From NCBI RefSeq assembly GCF_000153105.1, contig NZ_CH672377.1, forward strand, positions 7,743 to 71,742: a DNA stretch of 64,000 bases, written 5' to 3'. Below, one piece after another: positions 9,414-18,249 of this stretch. Under the pieces are notes generated by a model. The model searched no databases and had not been told where the DNA came from. It was given only the letters and a program-made list of their open reading frames with translations. A program made the translations under genes and the position numbers. The stretch is from Blastopirellula marina DSM 3645. GTDB taxonomy: Bacteria; Planctomycetota; Planctomycetia; Pirellulales; Pirellulaceae. Each line of letters begins with the position of its first letter. The first letter of the stretch is position 1.

Positions 9414-10637
9414 CTAGCTCATCGCTCCCCGGATCGCGGCTCCAACAACCGAAATCAAAACAAAGGCGCCGATGCGCAGCGACCAGCAAAAGTAACAAGC
9501 GCTTGGCTTTTTGACGGTATCAAACTGCGTGTGGCAAGTTTGGCACTCCCACACCATATCACCACCCAGCGGACTACCGCTCATCGGCGGTTTTCTGCCC
9601 GACGGACTGGTGGGCCAACGACTCGGCGGTGACGGCGGGCGCACTGTCGGCGGCGGGGGAGTCACTTTCGGCGGCGCTGGCGAGCTCCTGGTCGATCCGC
9701 GCGACGGCGATTGATTCGCCCACGGATCATAAGCCGGCGTATGGGAAGCGATCTTTTCTGGTTCGCGCGATACCGGCTGAGCGGCGGGAACGCTCGACTT
9801 CGCAAACTTCTCCTCAAATTCGCGAGCCAAACGGTCTCGTTCGGCCTCGAAATTGTTTTTCGGCGGAGTAGGCGCCGAGTTCATCCCGCTAGGTCCCATC
9901 CTACCAGGTCCCATCCCACTGGGCCCCGTACCGCCTGATTCAGATCCAGCGGGCCAATTGTTGCGGGGAAATGGGGAAGCAGCGATCGCGCTGCTGTCGT
10001 CGGGTCGGGAATGGATAATGATTGGGGGAAGCTGATCTTCATCGCCGAGGATTTCCATCTGAGCGTGGAGAAACTTCTGATCCATGGCGCTCAGTTTATA
10101 GAAGTCGACGCTTTGCGCTTTGTTTCCTTGCAGCAGAATCACATTCCCTTCAAAGATCCGCACAAACTTCGCTTTGATCTGATTGCCTTGATCATCGGTC
10201 CACTTGCGCGTGCCCATCAGTTCGCGACGCGCTTCGGCTTCGGAAGCCCCCTTTTCGCCTGGTAGCAGCTCTTGCTTGTTGTCTTGCATCCCGTCGGATT
10301 CTGGCGCCGAAGAATCCGCGCTAAAAGGGTTGGCTTCAAAAGAGTCAGGCTTGATCGGGTCTGCGGCGAAGGGGTTCCCCTCCGTTTTCCCAGACTCGTC
10401 GCGCAACTTCTCGATCCGGCGTTGGTCCGCTTCGCTAAATTTAGAGAAAGCGACCGTAATCGTTTTGCCGTTGTCCGTGCGGCGCAACGTGACGTCCCCG
10501 TCGGCGTCATACTTGACGAACTCGGCGTCAACCGAGCGTCCTTCAGAATCGATCCAGATACGTGCGTGAGCCTGGCTATATACACTCGATAAAATCAATG
10601 TCGCGAGACAAATTGCGAACTTGATACGGCCTGACAT
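9414..10637 (-). CDS. SHD1-domain protein with proline-rich linker and zinc-ribbon-like tail
   Basis: A 407-residue protein starting with a signal peptide (residues 1-25, AICLATLILSSVYSQAHA). Two SLA1-homology-domain-1 (SHD1) repeats follow at about 26-80 (RIWIDSEGRSVDAEFVKYD) and 144-195 (RKWTDDQGNQIKAKFVRI). A low-complexity stretch at about 235-350 is rich in Gly/Pro/Ser/Met and then Pro/Thr. The C-terminus has two CxxC-like pairs (CQTC and CYFC) followed by a hydrophobic segment (IGAFVLISVVGAAI), so the tail may be a membrane anchor. SHD1 proteins are common in planctomycetes. No function is established for them there. Confidence 0.7.
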   Translation of the reverse strand: MSGRIKFAICLATLILSSVYSQAHARIWIDSEGRSVDAEFVKYDADGDVTLRRTDNGKTITVAFSKFSEADQRRIEKLRDESGKTEGNPFAADPIKPDSFEANPFSADSSAPESDGMQDNKQELLPGEKGASEAEARRELMGTRKWTDDQGNQIKAKFVRIFEGNVILLQGNKAQSVDFYKLSAMDQKFLHAQMEILGDEDQLPPIIIHSRPDDSSAIAASPFPRNNWPAGSESGGTGPSGMGPGRMGPSGMNSAPTPPKNNFEAERDRLAREFEEKFAKSSVPAAQPVSREPEKIASHTPAYDPWANQSPSRGSTRSSPAPPKVTPPPPTVRPPSPPSRWPTSPSGRKPPMSGSPLGGDMVWECQTCHTQFDTVKKPSACYFCWSLRIGAFVLISVVGAAIRGAMS

Positions 10638-10903
10638 TGTAGGCTTGCCCCTGCAATTTTTAGATGAAAAGGAATGGATTGCCCCTCCTCCCTCTCCAGC
10701 GGTAGGAAAATTCTAATCCTTTCATCGACTGGGCGTCAAGAATAATCGATTTCGAGTTGTCAATTCTCGCCAAGAATTATTCAGACGCGTTTCAAAATTA
10801 AGGCCGAGATTTAACGCGTTATACAGGCGTCGATTTCTTTTTCCGGGCATAATAGAAACTTCTCCTCCGTCTTTAATTTGCCTGCGAACCTTCTTCTTTG
10901 AAT

Positions 10904-11863
10904 ATGCCGATGGACGTCGCGACGATCGCTAAGAAAATTATCGCCAATTCGGAACGGGTCATCATGGGAAAGCGACAGCAGATCGTCTTCTCGCTGGTCG
11001 CTTGGTTCGCCGAAGGGCATGTCCTGATGGAAGACGTGCCTGGCGTCGCCAAAACGATGCTCGCGCGGACTTTGGCCAAAAGCGTTGGTTGCAGTTTGAA
11101 GCGGGTTCAATGCACGCCAGACTTGCTGCCGACCGATGTGACCGGCGCTTCGATCTTCAACCAGAAGACGAACGAGTTTCAGTTTCGCCCTGGTCCGATC
11201 TTCGCCAACATCGTGTTGGCGGACGAAATCAATCGGACCACTCCGCGCACCCAGGCCGCGTTGCTAGAAGCGATGGCCGAGTCGCGCGTGACGGTCGATG
11301 GAACGACGCATACGCTCGCGCCTCCCTTTCTGGTGATCGCGACGCAAAACCCGATTGACCATGAAGGAACGTTTCCGCTGCCCGAGGCGCAGCTCGATCG
11401 TTTTCTGATGAAGTTCAGTCTTGGTTATCCCAACATGGAAGACGAACTGAAAATGTTAGCAGCGCTGGAGAGCGGCAATCCGTTAGACGCGATCGGCCCC
11501 GTCGTCTCGGCCGAAGAGTTGGTCGCTTGTCAAAAAGCGGTCCGCACGATTCATATCGACGAGAAAGTGCGCCGCTATATTTTAGAAATCGTCCATCAAT
11601 CGCGCCAGCATGAGCACCTGGCGCTGGGCGGCAGTCCGCGTGCTTCGATCGCACTGTTCCGCGCCTCGCAAGCGCTAGCGGCGATCTTGGGGCGCAAATT
11701 TGTTTCGCCGGACGACGTGAAACGAATTCTAGCGCCGGTGATGACGCACCGGATGATCTTGCGTCCCGAAAGCCGCTTGCGAAAAGTCTCGGCCGCCGAC
11801 GTGCTGGAGGAAATTGTCAGCGCCGTGCCGGCGCCGGTCCTGGATGTGGAGGCCCGAGTTTAG
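10904..11863 (+). CDS. MoxR-family AAA+ ATPase
   Basis: A 319-residue AAA+ ATPase of the MoxR/RavA group. It has the Walker A variant DVPGVAKTMLART near residue 45, Walker B VLADEINRT near 105, sensor 1 ATQNP and the C-terminal lid. MoxR ATPases act as chaperones for assembly or activation of protein complexes, usually with the DUF58 and vWA proteins encoded beside them. The next gene starts inside this gene's stop codon, so coupling with the DUF58 protein is expected. The ATG at 10904 is preferred over an upstream TTG at 10898. A second ATG at 10910 is also possible. Confidence 0.9.
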   Translation: MPMDVATIAKKIIANSERVIMGKRQQIVFSLVAWFAEGHVLMEDVPGVAKTMLARTLAKSVGCSLKRVQCTPDLLPTDVTGASIFNQKTNEFQFRPGPIFANIVLADEINRTTPRTQAALLEAMAESRVTVDGTTHTLAPPFLVIATQNPIDHEGTFPLPEAQLDRFLMKFSLGYPNMEDELKMLAALESGNPLDAIGPVVSAEELVACQKAVRTIHIDEKVRRYILEIVHQSRQHEHLALGGSPRASIALFRASQALAAILGRKFVSPDDVKRILAPVMTHRMILRPESRLRKVSAADVLEEIVSAVPAPVLDVEARV

Positions 11864-13179
11864 TGCGCTGGTTTGTCGGCGCCATCACGATTCTCGTCAT
11901 CTCCTCCCTGTTTGGGTTGAGTTTGCTCGTCTACTCCATGTACGCGCTGCTGGCGATCATGGTCGCTAGCCGCATGCTGACGCGCTACTGGGCCCACCAT
12001 TTGTCGGTCAGCCGCACAATTAACCGGCTGGAAGTCGACGAAGGCGAGTCGATCGCGGTCAACGTGACGGTCACCAATTCAGGCGCGTTGCCGGTTCCGT
12101 GGCTATTGATCGAAGACGTCTTGCCGCATCGCGCGACGATGCATCGCCCCCCTGCCCTGGAAACCAGCGGCGATCGGATCACGCTCGCGTCGCTTGCACC
12201 CCGCAAATCAAAGTCGTTTTACTATCAACTGCGCTGCCATCGCCGCGGTTATTTTCCGATTGGCCCGGCGATGCTGGAGACCGGCGACTTGTTCGGGCTC
12301 TATCGTCTGTTTCGCGTTTTGGCGCCGCCCGATTATCTGCTGGTCCTTCCCAAGGTCATTCCGCTGGACGGGTTTGATATCGCGTCGCGGCGACCGATGG
12401 GCGAAATCAAAATGTCCCATCGACTGTTTGAAGATCCGACGCGCATCGCCGGCGTTCGCGCCTATCAAGCCGGCGATCCGATCAATCGCGTCAACTGGGC
12501 CGCAACCGCACGAACCGGCGTCTTGCACAGCAAGGTCTACGAACCTTCAAGCATCGCCGGTGCGACGATCTTGCTTGATTTTCATCAGGAGAGCTTCGTC
12601 GCCAAGAATGAGCCGATTCGCTCGGAGATGGCGATCACGTTGGCCGTCGCGATCGCCGGCGCCGTCCAAGAGACGGGCCAGCAAATCGGCCTGGTCACCA
12701 ACGCGCGAGACGCCGCCGAGCGGATGAAACGCGAAACCAACCAAGCGCAAGAAGTCAAAAGTCGAGCCGACGCGCGCAGCGCCGCCGTCGCCGAGCAAGA
12801 CAATGACCACCTAAAACCGCAGGTCGTCTCTACGCGGCGCGGCGGCGAGCAGCTGTCGCTGATCCGCAAGTTGCTGGCCCGCGCCGAACGAACCGATGGT
12901 CTGACGCTGCCAGAACTGATTGCCGAGTCGGTCAGCCGCATACCGCGCGACGCCACCGTGATCGCTATTTTGACCGAGACGACCGACGAGACGGCGCTGG
13001 CGCTGGGCAACCTGCGCCGCGCTGGCTTTACCGTCACCGCGATTGTGAACATTTTTGACGAATACGAATTCGCCCAAGCCGCCGGCAAGCTGCTCTCTGA
13101 GGGAATTCGTTGTCGCCAGTTGTACAATCTGGAAAACATCAGCTCCATTTGCCAAGAACAGGCGTTCTCGTGGTTCTAA
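11863..13179 (+). CDS. DUF58 domain-containing membrane protein
   Basis: A 438-residue protein with two hydrophobic segments at residues about 3-35. A beta-sandwich region follows (RTINRLEVDEGESIAVNVTV), then the DUF58 core near residues 185-240 (GVRAYQAGDPINRVNWAATA). The start GTG overlaps the MoxR stop codon (TAGTG). MoxR/DUF58 pairs occur widely as Bat-like modules. In that setting DUF58 proteins resemble vWA folds, and their partner is the upstream ATPase. A helical insertion near residues 285-320 is rich in Arg, Glu and Lys. Confidence 0.9.
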   Translation: MRWFVGAITILVISSLFGLSLLVYSMYALLAIMVASRMLTRYWAHHLSVSRTINRLEVDEGESIAVNVTVTNSGALPVPWLLIEDVLPHRATMHRPPALETSGDRITLASLAPRKSKSFYYQLRCHRRGYFPIGPAMLETGDLFGLYRLFRVLAPPDYLLVLPKVIPLDGFDIASRRPMGEIKMSHRLFEDPTRIAGVRAYQAGDPINRVNWAATARTGVLHSKVYEPSSIAGATILLDFHQESFVAKNEPIRSEMAITLAVAIAGAVQETGQQIGLVTNARDAAERMKRETNQAQEVKSRADARSAAVAEQDNDHLKPQVVSTRRGGEQLSLIRKLLARAERTDGLTLPELIAESVSRIPRDATVIAILTETTDETALALGNLRRAGFTVTAIVNIFDEYEFAQAAGKLLSEGIRCRQLYNLENISSICQEQAFSWF

Positions 13180-13195
13180 CACGACGGCAGTTATC

Positions 13196-15115
13196 ATGAG
13201 CAAACGGCAATCCGAAATCGACTATGCGGTGATCGCGATCAATCCGGCGTTGATCATGCTCTTGGTCGGCAGTTTGGTCTTTTTTCTGCTCGAGCTCTGC
13301 TATCGCGGCGACTATCTCGGCCGCATGCAGTTTGTGATGAGTTGTTTTGTTTTCTCTTCGGTTCTGCTCGCGCGAGTCTCGATTGAGGAAGGAATGGAAC
13401 GAGCCGTGATGCTGGGGGGCGCGCTTGCGGTGGTCATGTTGCTGGCCATCATGCAGTTTGTGCCGGGCTCCATCGCACTCGGCGTGGCGATGTTGATCTT
13501 GATTTGGTGGTGCTCGAACCGGCTGACTTACGACTGTACGCTAGTCGATGAATCACGCGACACTTCGCAAAAAGGATTGATGCAGTGGATCGGCGCTGAC
13601 TTTGATTCGGCGGATGCGCCTGCTGCGACCTCAACCGCCAAGCCGCCTAACGAAACGACGGCCGAGGATTCAGCGACGAAGAGCAACTGGTTGTGGGATC
13701 TAATCAATCCGACCTCCACGCAATTTGCGCCCGGCGTTTGGGTGATCTACTTTTCGATGGCGGCGCTGCCGTTGTTTGGCGTGGGGCAAGCCTTCGAACC
13801 GAGCGGCGACGCTGGCCTGCGTTGGCGTTTGTTTCTGTATCTATTCACCTACGTCGCAGCCGGATTGGGGCTGTTGATGACGACCAGCTTTTTAAGTTTG
13901 CGGCGTTACTTGCGTCAGCGCGAACTTCCCATGCCGCTCTCCATGGCCGGCGTTTGGCTCGGCGCCGGGGCCGTTTTGATCGCGGTGGTGCTGATCTTCA
14001 CCGCCCTGCTTCCGCGACCACATGCCGAATATGAGGTCGCCCGCATCCCCGGAGTCGGCGACCTGCTGAACCGAGCGAGTTCCAGCTTCGCCGTCGGCAA
14101 AGAAGGAACGCAGGACGACGATCAAAAAGGACAAACCGAATCGAACGATCGCCAGCAAGCCGGCGCGAAACAGTCTCAATCAGGCGACGGAGAAAAGGGC
14201 GCCAAGAGCCAAGACCAGAAAAAGTCGGGCGACGGCGAGAAGTCTTCTTCGTCCGGCAAGAAGTCGGATCAAGGCAAAGGAAAAAGCAGCGACGACCAGC
14301 AACAGCAAAATCAGTCTGGCGAGCAGCAGAGCGACTCGTCTGACAAATCACCGGCCAACGATTCGCAGCAAAAGTCGGATCAAAACAAATCGCCCCCAGA
14401 CTCGCAGTCCAAAAGCGACAAGTCCAACGGCGAAATGGGGAAGGATGTTTCCTCAGAAGCAAAGAGTAACGACGAGCAAAAATCGCCAGACGACGACTCT
14501 CCCTCCCCCAAGGAAAAATCGGATTCGCCTCAGCAACCATCTTCGCCGCCGCCGCAATCCTCCCCTCCCCCGTCACCGCCGATCAGTTTGAGCGGCCTGC
14601 TCAGTTCACTGGGGCAGATGTTCAAACTCTTTATCTATGGTTTGGTCGCGATCGCAGCAGTTTATTTCGCGTGGAAATATCGTGACTGGATCGCCGAGAG
14701 TTGGGCGAAATTTGTGAACGACTTGAAAGAGCTCTGGAAGCGGTTGTTCGGTCGACCAGAGCCGGTTCTTGCGGTGGTCGAAGCGGCGGTTGAGCCGCGA
14801 CGTGCGCAGTTCACCTCGCTGGCCTATCCCTTTGCGAGCGGCGCTCCGAAACGAACGCCTGAACAGTTGGTCCGCTACACCTTTCAAGCGCTCGAAGCGT
14901 GGGGCGCCGATAAGAGCGTGCCGCGAAATTCCGATCAAACCGCCGAGGAATACGCCAGAACGTTGGCCAACGAATTCTCCGAGACCGAAATCGGGCCCTT
15001 GGCGCGCGAACTGGCCGGATATTACACCGAGATCGCCTACGGTTCGGGCCGCGCCGCTGCTGAGTCGACCGATTGTGCGCGACGACTGTGGCGAAACTTG
15101 CGTGTCAGCTACTAA
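13196..15115 (+). CDS. DUF4129 domain-containing membrane protein with long charged linker
   Basis: A 639-residue protein. The N-terminal third has about seven transmembrane segments (residues 17-300). Residues about 300-470 are a low-complexity linker dominated by Lys, Ser, Asp, Gln and Glu. After a Pro/Ser stretch there is one more membrane segment (residues about 480-505), and the C-terminus is a DUF4129 domain (TPEQLVRYTFQALEAWGADK). The ATG at 13196 was chosen because an earlier in-frame start lies inside the DUF58 gene. DUF4129 is usually found attached to transglutaminase-like membrane proteins in MoxR/DUF58 operons. No transglutaminase Cys/His/Asp triad is evident here, so this would be a version without that domain. 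Confidence 0.8.
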   Translation: MSKRQSEIDYAVIAINPALIMLLVGSLVFFLLELCYRGDYLGRMQFVMSCFVFSSVLLARVSIEEGMERAVMLGGALAVVMLLAIMQFVPGSIALGVAMLILIWWCSNRLTYDCTLVDESRDTSQKGLMQWIGADFDSADAPAATSTAKPPNETTAEDSATKSNWLWDLINPTSTQFAPGVWVIYFSMAALPLFGVGQAFEPSGDAGLRWRLFLYLFTYVAAGLGLLMTTSFLSLRRYLRQRELPMPLSMAGVWLGAGAVLIAVVLIFTALLPRPHAEYEVARIPGVGDLLNRASSSFAVGKEGTQDDDQKGQTESNDRQQAGAKQSQSGDGEKGAKSQDQKKSGDGEKSSSSGKKSDQGKGKSSDDQQQQNQSGEQQSDSSDKSPANDSQQKSDQNKSPPDSQSKSDKSNGEMGKDVSSEAKSNDEQKSPDDDSPSPKEKSDSPQQPSSPPPQSSPPPSPPISLSGLLSSLGQMFKLFIYGLVAIAAVYFAWKYRDWIAESWAKFVNDLKELWKRLFGRPEPVLAVVEAAVEPRRAQFTSLAYPFASGAPKRTPEQLVRYTFQALEAWGADKSVPRNSDQTAEEYARTLANEFSETEIGPLARELAGYYTEIAYGSGRAAAESTDCARRLWRNLRVSY

Positions 15116-15198
15116 CCCGGCGGCGCCCCGATTGACGCTTTCGCGATGACGCTTGAAAATGCGTCAAAACGCCACGTATTCCAGCAGACGAACGAACG

Positions 15199-15858
15199 TT
15201 GCCCAAGAAACTCTCGCTTGAAGACCGTAAAAAGCAGGCGCGACGCGTCGTCAAACAGTTGGCGAGCGACTACCCGATCGCCGAATGCGCCCTGAACTAC
15301 GAAACGCCGTATCAGCTGTTGATCGCGACCATCTTGTCTGCGCAGTGCACCGATATCCGCGTCAATATCGTGACCAAGGAGCTGTTCGCCAAATATCCGA
15401 CTGCGGAAGAGATCGCCGCATTGCCGATTGCAAAAATTGAGAAGTTGGTGCAATCGACCGGATTTTTTCGGAACAAAGCGAAAAATATCAAAGCCGCTTC
15501 GCAAGAGTTAGTGGATGCATATGACGGCCAGGTTCCCGCCGATCTCGACGCGCTGGTCGCGCTGCCGGGCGTCGGACGAAAGACGGCGAATGTGGTTCTC
15601 GGCACGGCCTTCGGCATTCCGACCGGAGTGGTCGTCGACACGCATGTAGGGCGTTTGAGCCGCAGAATGGGGCTTACGGCGCAGGTCGACGCGGTGAAAG
15701 TCGAATCCGAATTGATCCAGTTGTTGCCGCAAAAAGAATGGATCCAATTCTCCCATCGCATGATCCATCATGGCCGCGCGATCTGTGACGCGAGAAAGCC
15801 GAAATGCGACCAGTGTCACTTTATGAAGTTCTGTCCTCAGGTGGGGGTCGCCGTTTAG
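15199..15858 (+). CDS. nth: endonuclease III
   Basis: A 219-residue DNA glycosylase/AP lyase that removes oxidised pyrimidines in base-excision repair. The helix-hairpin-helix motif LPGVGRKTANVVL contains the catalytic Lys, and the catalytic Asp is in VVVDTHVGRLSRR. The C-terminal 4Fe-4S cluster ligands follow the C-x6-C-x2-C-x5-C pattern (CDARKPKCDQCHFMKFC). The start is TTG (15199). No in-frame ATG lies upstream in the 83-bp gap after the DUF4129 gene. Length is normal for the family. Confidence 0.93.
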   Translation: MPKKLSLEDRKKQARRVVKQLASDYPIAECALNYETPYQLLIATILSAQCTDIRVNIVTKELFAKYPTAEEIAALPIAKIEKLVQSTGFFRNKAKNIKAASQELVDAYDGQVPADLDALVALPGVGRKTANVVLGTAFGIPTGVVVDTHVGRLSRRMGLTAQVDAVKVESELIQLLPQKEWIQFSHRMIHHGRAICDARKPKCDQCHFMKFCPQVGVAV

Positions 15859-15872
15859 CCGCGGTTCGATCA

Positions 15873-15900
15873 TTTCAATTTTTCCCGACCTCTTTATAAT
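15873..15900 (+). promoter_or_regulatory. candidate sigma70-type promoter for dcd
   Basis: A perfect -10 box TATAAT at 15895-15900 lies 16 bp after a weaker -35 box TTTCAA at 15873-15878. It is 77 bp upstream of the dCTP deaminase start and just after the nth stop, so dcd likely has its own promoter. The match is by eye only. Confidence 0.45.
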
Positions 15901-15977
15901 CACCCTTGGTACGGCGGTCGCTTCAGCCGGCGCCCCGCTTTCGCTCTCTTCGTCCAAAACCGCCGGAACAGCTACCC

Positions 15978-16553
15978 ATGATCCTTTCAGGGAATGAGAT
16001 TCGAGCACGTCTAGGCACAGACATCTCGATTGATCCGTATGACGACAGCCGGGTCAATCCCAACAGCTACAACCTGACGCTGCATGACGAGCTGATGGTG
16101 TACGAAGAGATCGTGCTCGACATGAAAAAGCCGCATCGCGTCCGACGGCTGCGCATTCCAGAAGAAGGGGTCGTCCTCTCCCCCAATCAGCTTTACCTGG
16201 GGCGAACCAACGAACGGACCGAAACGCACAATCTGGTCCCAATGATCGAAGGCCGCTCGTCCGTCGGGCGTCTGGGCCTGTTCGTCCATGTCACCGCCGG
16301 TTTTGGCGACGTCGGCTTTAACGGCTTTTGGACGCTCGAGATGTTTGCGGTCCAGCCGATCCGCATTTATGCCGGCGTGCCGATCTGCCAGATCTTCTAT
16401 CATGAGATCCGCGGCGACATCGTCGAATATGTCAGCAACAAGTACCAGAACAACACCGGCATTCAGCCCAGCTTGCTGTTCAAAGAACTCAACCCCGGCG
16501 CCGAGCGCGATGATCCGCAACTGCCGCTGAACTTTGGATTTCAGCAGCCGTAA
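15978..16553 (+). CDS. dcd: dCTP deaminase
   Basis: A 191-residue trimeric-type dCTP deaminase, which makes dUTP for thymidylate synthesis. Conserved elements include MILSGNEIRARL at the start, DDSRVNPNSYNL, the nucleotide-binding motif GRSSVGRLGLFVHVTAGFGD and the catalytic Glu in FWTLEM. The residue after HVTA is Gly, as in the bifunctional dCTP deaminase/dUTPase group, rather than the His of the E. coli enzyme. Bifunctionality is only a possibility. The ATG at 15978 is the natural start: the 24 residues encoded upstream do not resemble the family. It converges with the ATPase gene at 16559. Confidence 0.92.
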   Translation: MILSGNEIRARLGTDISIDPYDDSRVNPNSYNLTLHDELMVYEEIVLDMKKPHRVRRLRIPEEGVVLSPNQLYLGRTNERTETHNLVPMIEGRSSVGRLGLFVHVTAGFGDVGFNGFWTLEMFAVQPIRIYAGVPICQIFYHEIRGDIVEYVSNKYQNNTGIQPSLLFKELNPGAERDDPQLPLNFGFQQP

Positions 16554-16558
16554 AGCCG

Positions 16559-18079
16559 CTACATCACCGCAAAATAGTTCTCGACCGCCGCGTCAAAGCG
16601 ACTGGTCGAAAGCTCGAGCGGCTCTTTCTCGAACAAGCAGAGATTGCGCACCTGTTGCAGCAAGTCGCGCGGCTGGCAACAGCGGAAAGGGCGATCCACC
16701 TTTTGATAGTGCTCTTGCACGACGTAGTCGATCACTTCCGCATGATACTCGAACCCCATCAGCGGACACATGATTTTGAAGAGCTGGCGGAATTCGGATT
16801 CGCTGGGATCGCCGACTTCAATCTTGTACGGAATACGACGCAAAAACGCGTCGTCGCAGAGATCCTTCGGCTCAAGGTTGGTCGAAAAGATCACCAACTG
16901 ATCGAACGGCACCTGAATCTTTTTTCCGTTAGCCATGTTCAAATAGTCATACCGCTTTTCGAGCGGCACGATCCAGCGATTCAACAGCTCATCAGTGCGC
17001 ATTCGCTGGCGGCCAAAGTCGTCGATCACCAGCGTGCCGCAGTTGCTTTTCAGTTGCACCGGAGCTTCGCTGATGCCGGTCGCGGTGTTGAACGTGATTT
17101 CTAGGTTGTCCATCGTCAACTCGCCGCCGACGACGATCGTAGGGCGTTTGATCCGCACCCAGCGACGATCTAACTTGGTGCTATGCATGATGCCGCTCTC
17201 TTGCGGCAGCGGCGCTTCTTCATGGTTACTGGGGTCAAACAACCGCAAGATTTCACCGTCCAGACCGATCGCGCGGGGAATCCAGATGTGTTGTCCAAAC
17301 GCACGGGTCACCCGTTCGGCGATGCTCGTTTTGCCGTTACCCGGCGAACCGTACAAAAATAGACCGCGTCCGCTGTTGACGGCCGGGCCCAGTCGCCGAA
17401 ACATTTCGGGATTGATCAGCAGATCCTCGAACGCGCGACGCAGATCGTCCAGGCTCGGGTGCTGCTTCTCGAGCGACTGCGCTTTCACACTTTCGATATA
17501 GTCTTTCAGCGTTACCGGCGCGGCGCCAAAGTAGGTGCAATGCTCCGAATATCGCTTGCCGCGTTCCCGCCCCAGATCGGTCGGATAATAAACGTAGTCG
17601 TTGGCGACGGTCGTATCTTTGTAGACGACCAGCTGGTCGTATTTCATCTTGCGCAGCTGTTCTTCGACGATCAAAAACGGCAGCTGCAGTTGATCCGAAA
17701 TCTGTCGCCCGCTCGCTTCACCGCGAGAAACCAGATACTTGAGCGCCAGTGCTTCGATCTCGGTATCGGTCAATCCTGCTTCGCGAGCGCTCGCCGGTTC
17801 ACGCGGGATGAATGCGTCGAGAGGTTGGTCATCCAAGTTTGGTTGCGAAGACATGCTGGCCGACGCCGTCGGCGCGCCGCCTCGTTCGCCGGCGGCCATC
17901 TTGTTTAAGCGGTCGAGCAGCGAATCGAGCTTCTCGTCGCCGCGTCCGCCCGAGTTTTCTTGCACCGGTTCATGCGCCGGCGTCGTCGCGGCGAGCGACG
18001 CCCAGGGATCGCCCCCTTCGTTCGAAGCATGCTTGCCTGCCAACCGCGCCAATAGATCGTCCGCTGGGGTGTTCGCCAT
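16559..18079 (-). CDS. AAA+ ATPase with N-terminal winged-helix-like domain
   Basis: A 506-residue protein. The first about 100 residues are low-complexity and probably disordered. A winged-helix-like segment follows at about 115-175 (DTEIEALALKYLVSRGEASG, then QISDQLQLPF). The AAA+ domain has Walker A YGSPGNGKTSIAERV near residue 235, Walker B TLVIDDFGRQRM near 340 and sensor-like FSTNLEPKDLCDDAFLRRI near 415. The start at 18079 (ATG, MANTPADD) is preferred over a longer non-ATG extension. The function is not established. The architecture suggests a regulated remodelling ATPase. It is not DnaA, Lon or a sigma54 activator: no GAFTGA motif is present. Confidence 0.75.
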   Translation of the reverse strand: MANTPADDLLARLAGKHASNEGGDPWASLAATTPAHEPVQENSGGRGDEKLDSLLDRLNKMAAGERGGAPTASASMSSQPNLDDQPLDAFIPREPASAREAGLTDTEIEALALKYLVSRGEASGRQISDQLQLPFLIVEEQLRKMKYDQLVVYKDTTVANDYVYYPTDLGRERGKRYSEHCTYFGAAPVTLKDYIESVKAQSLEKQHPSLDDLRRAFEDLLINPEMFRRLGPAVNSGRGLFLYGSPGNGKTSIAERVTRAFGQHIWIPRAIGLDGEILRLFDPSNHEEAPLPQESGIMHSTKLDRRWVRIKRPTIVVGGELTMDNLEITFNTATGISEAPVQLKSNCGTLVIDDFGRQRMRTDELLNRWIVPLEKRYDYLNMANGKKIQVPFDQLVIFSTNLEPKDLCDDAFLRRIPYKIEVGDPSESEFRQLFKIMCPLMGFEYHAEVIDYVVQEHYQKVDRPFRCCQPRDLLQQVRNLCLFEKEPLELSTSRFDAAVENYFAVM

Positions 18080-18249
18080 GTCCACTGCGCCGAGATGAGA
18101 TCGAGGGGTCGTAACCGAAGGAATCACCCGAAGTTTAGGTCCTCTCGCGGCTGGGTCAAAAAAGGACCGCTCAGTTCATACGGAACCGGCATAACCGTTA
18201 CAAACCGAACCCGGGCGCAAACAGGGCGACATCCCGTTACTGCCGAGCG

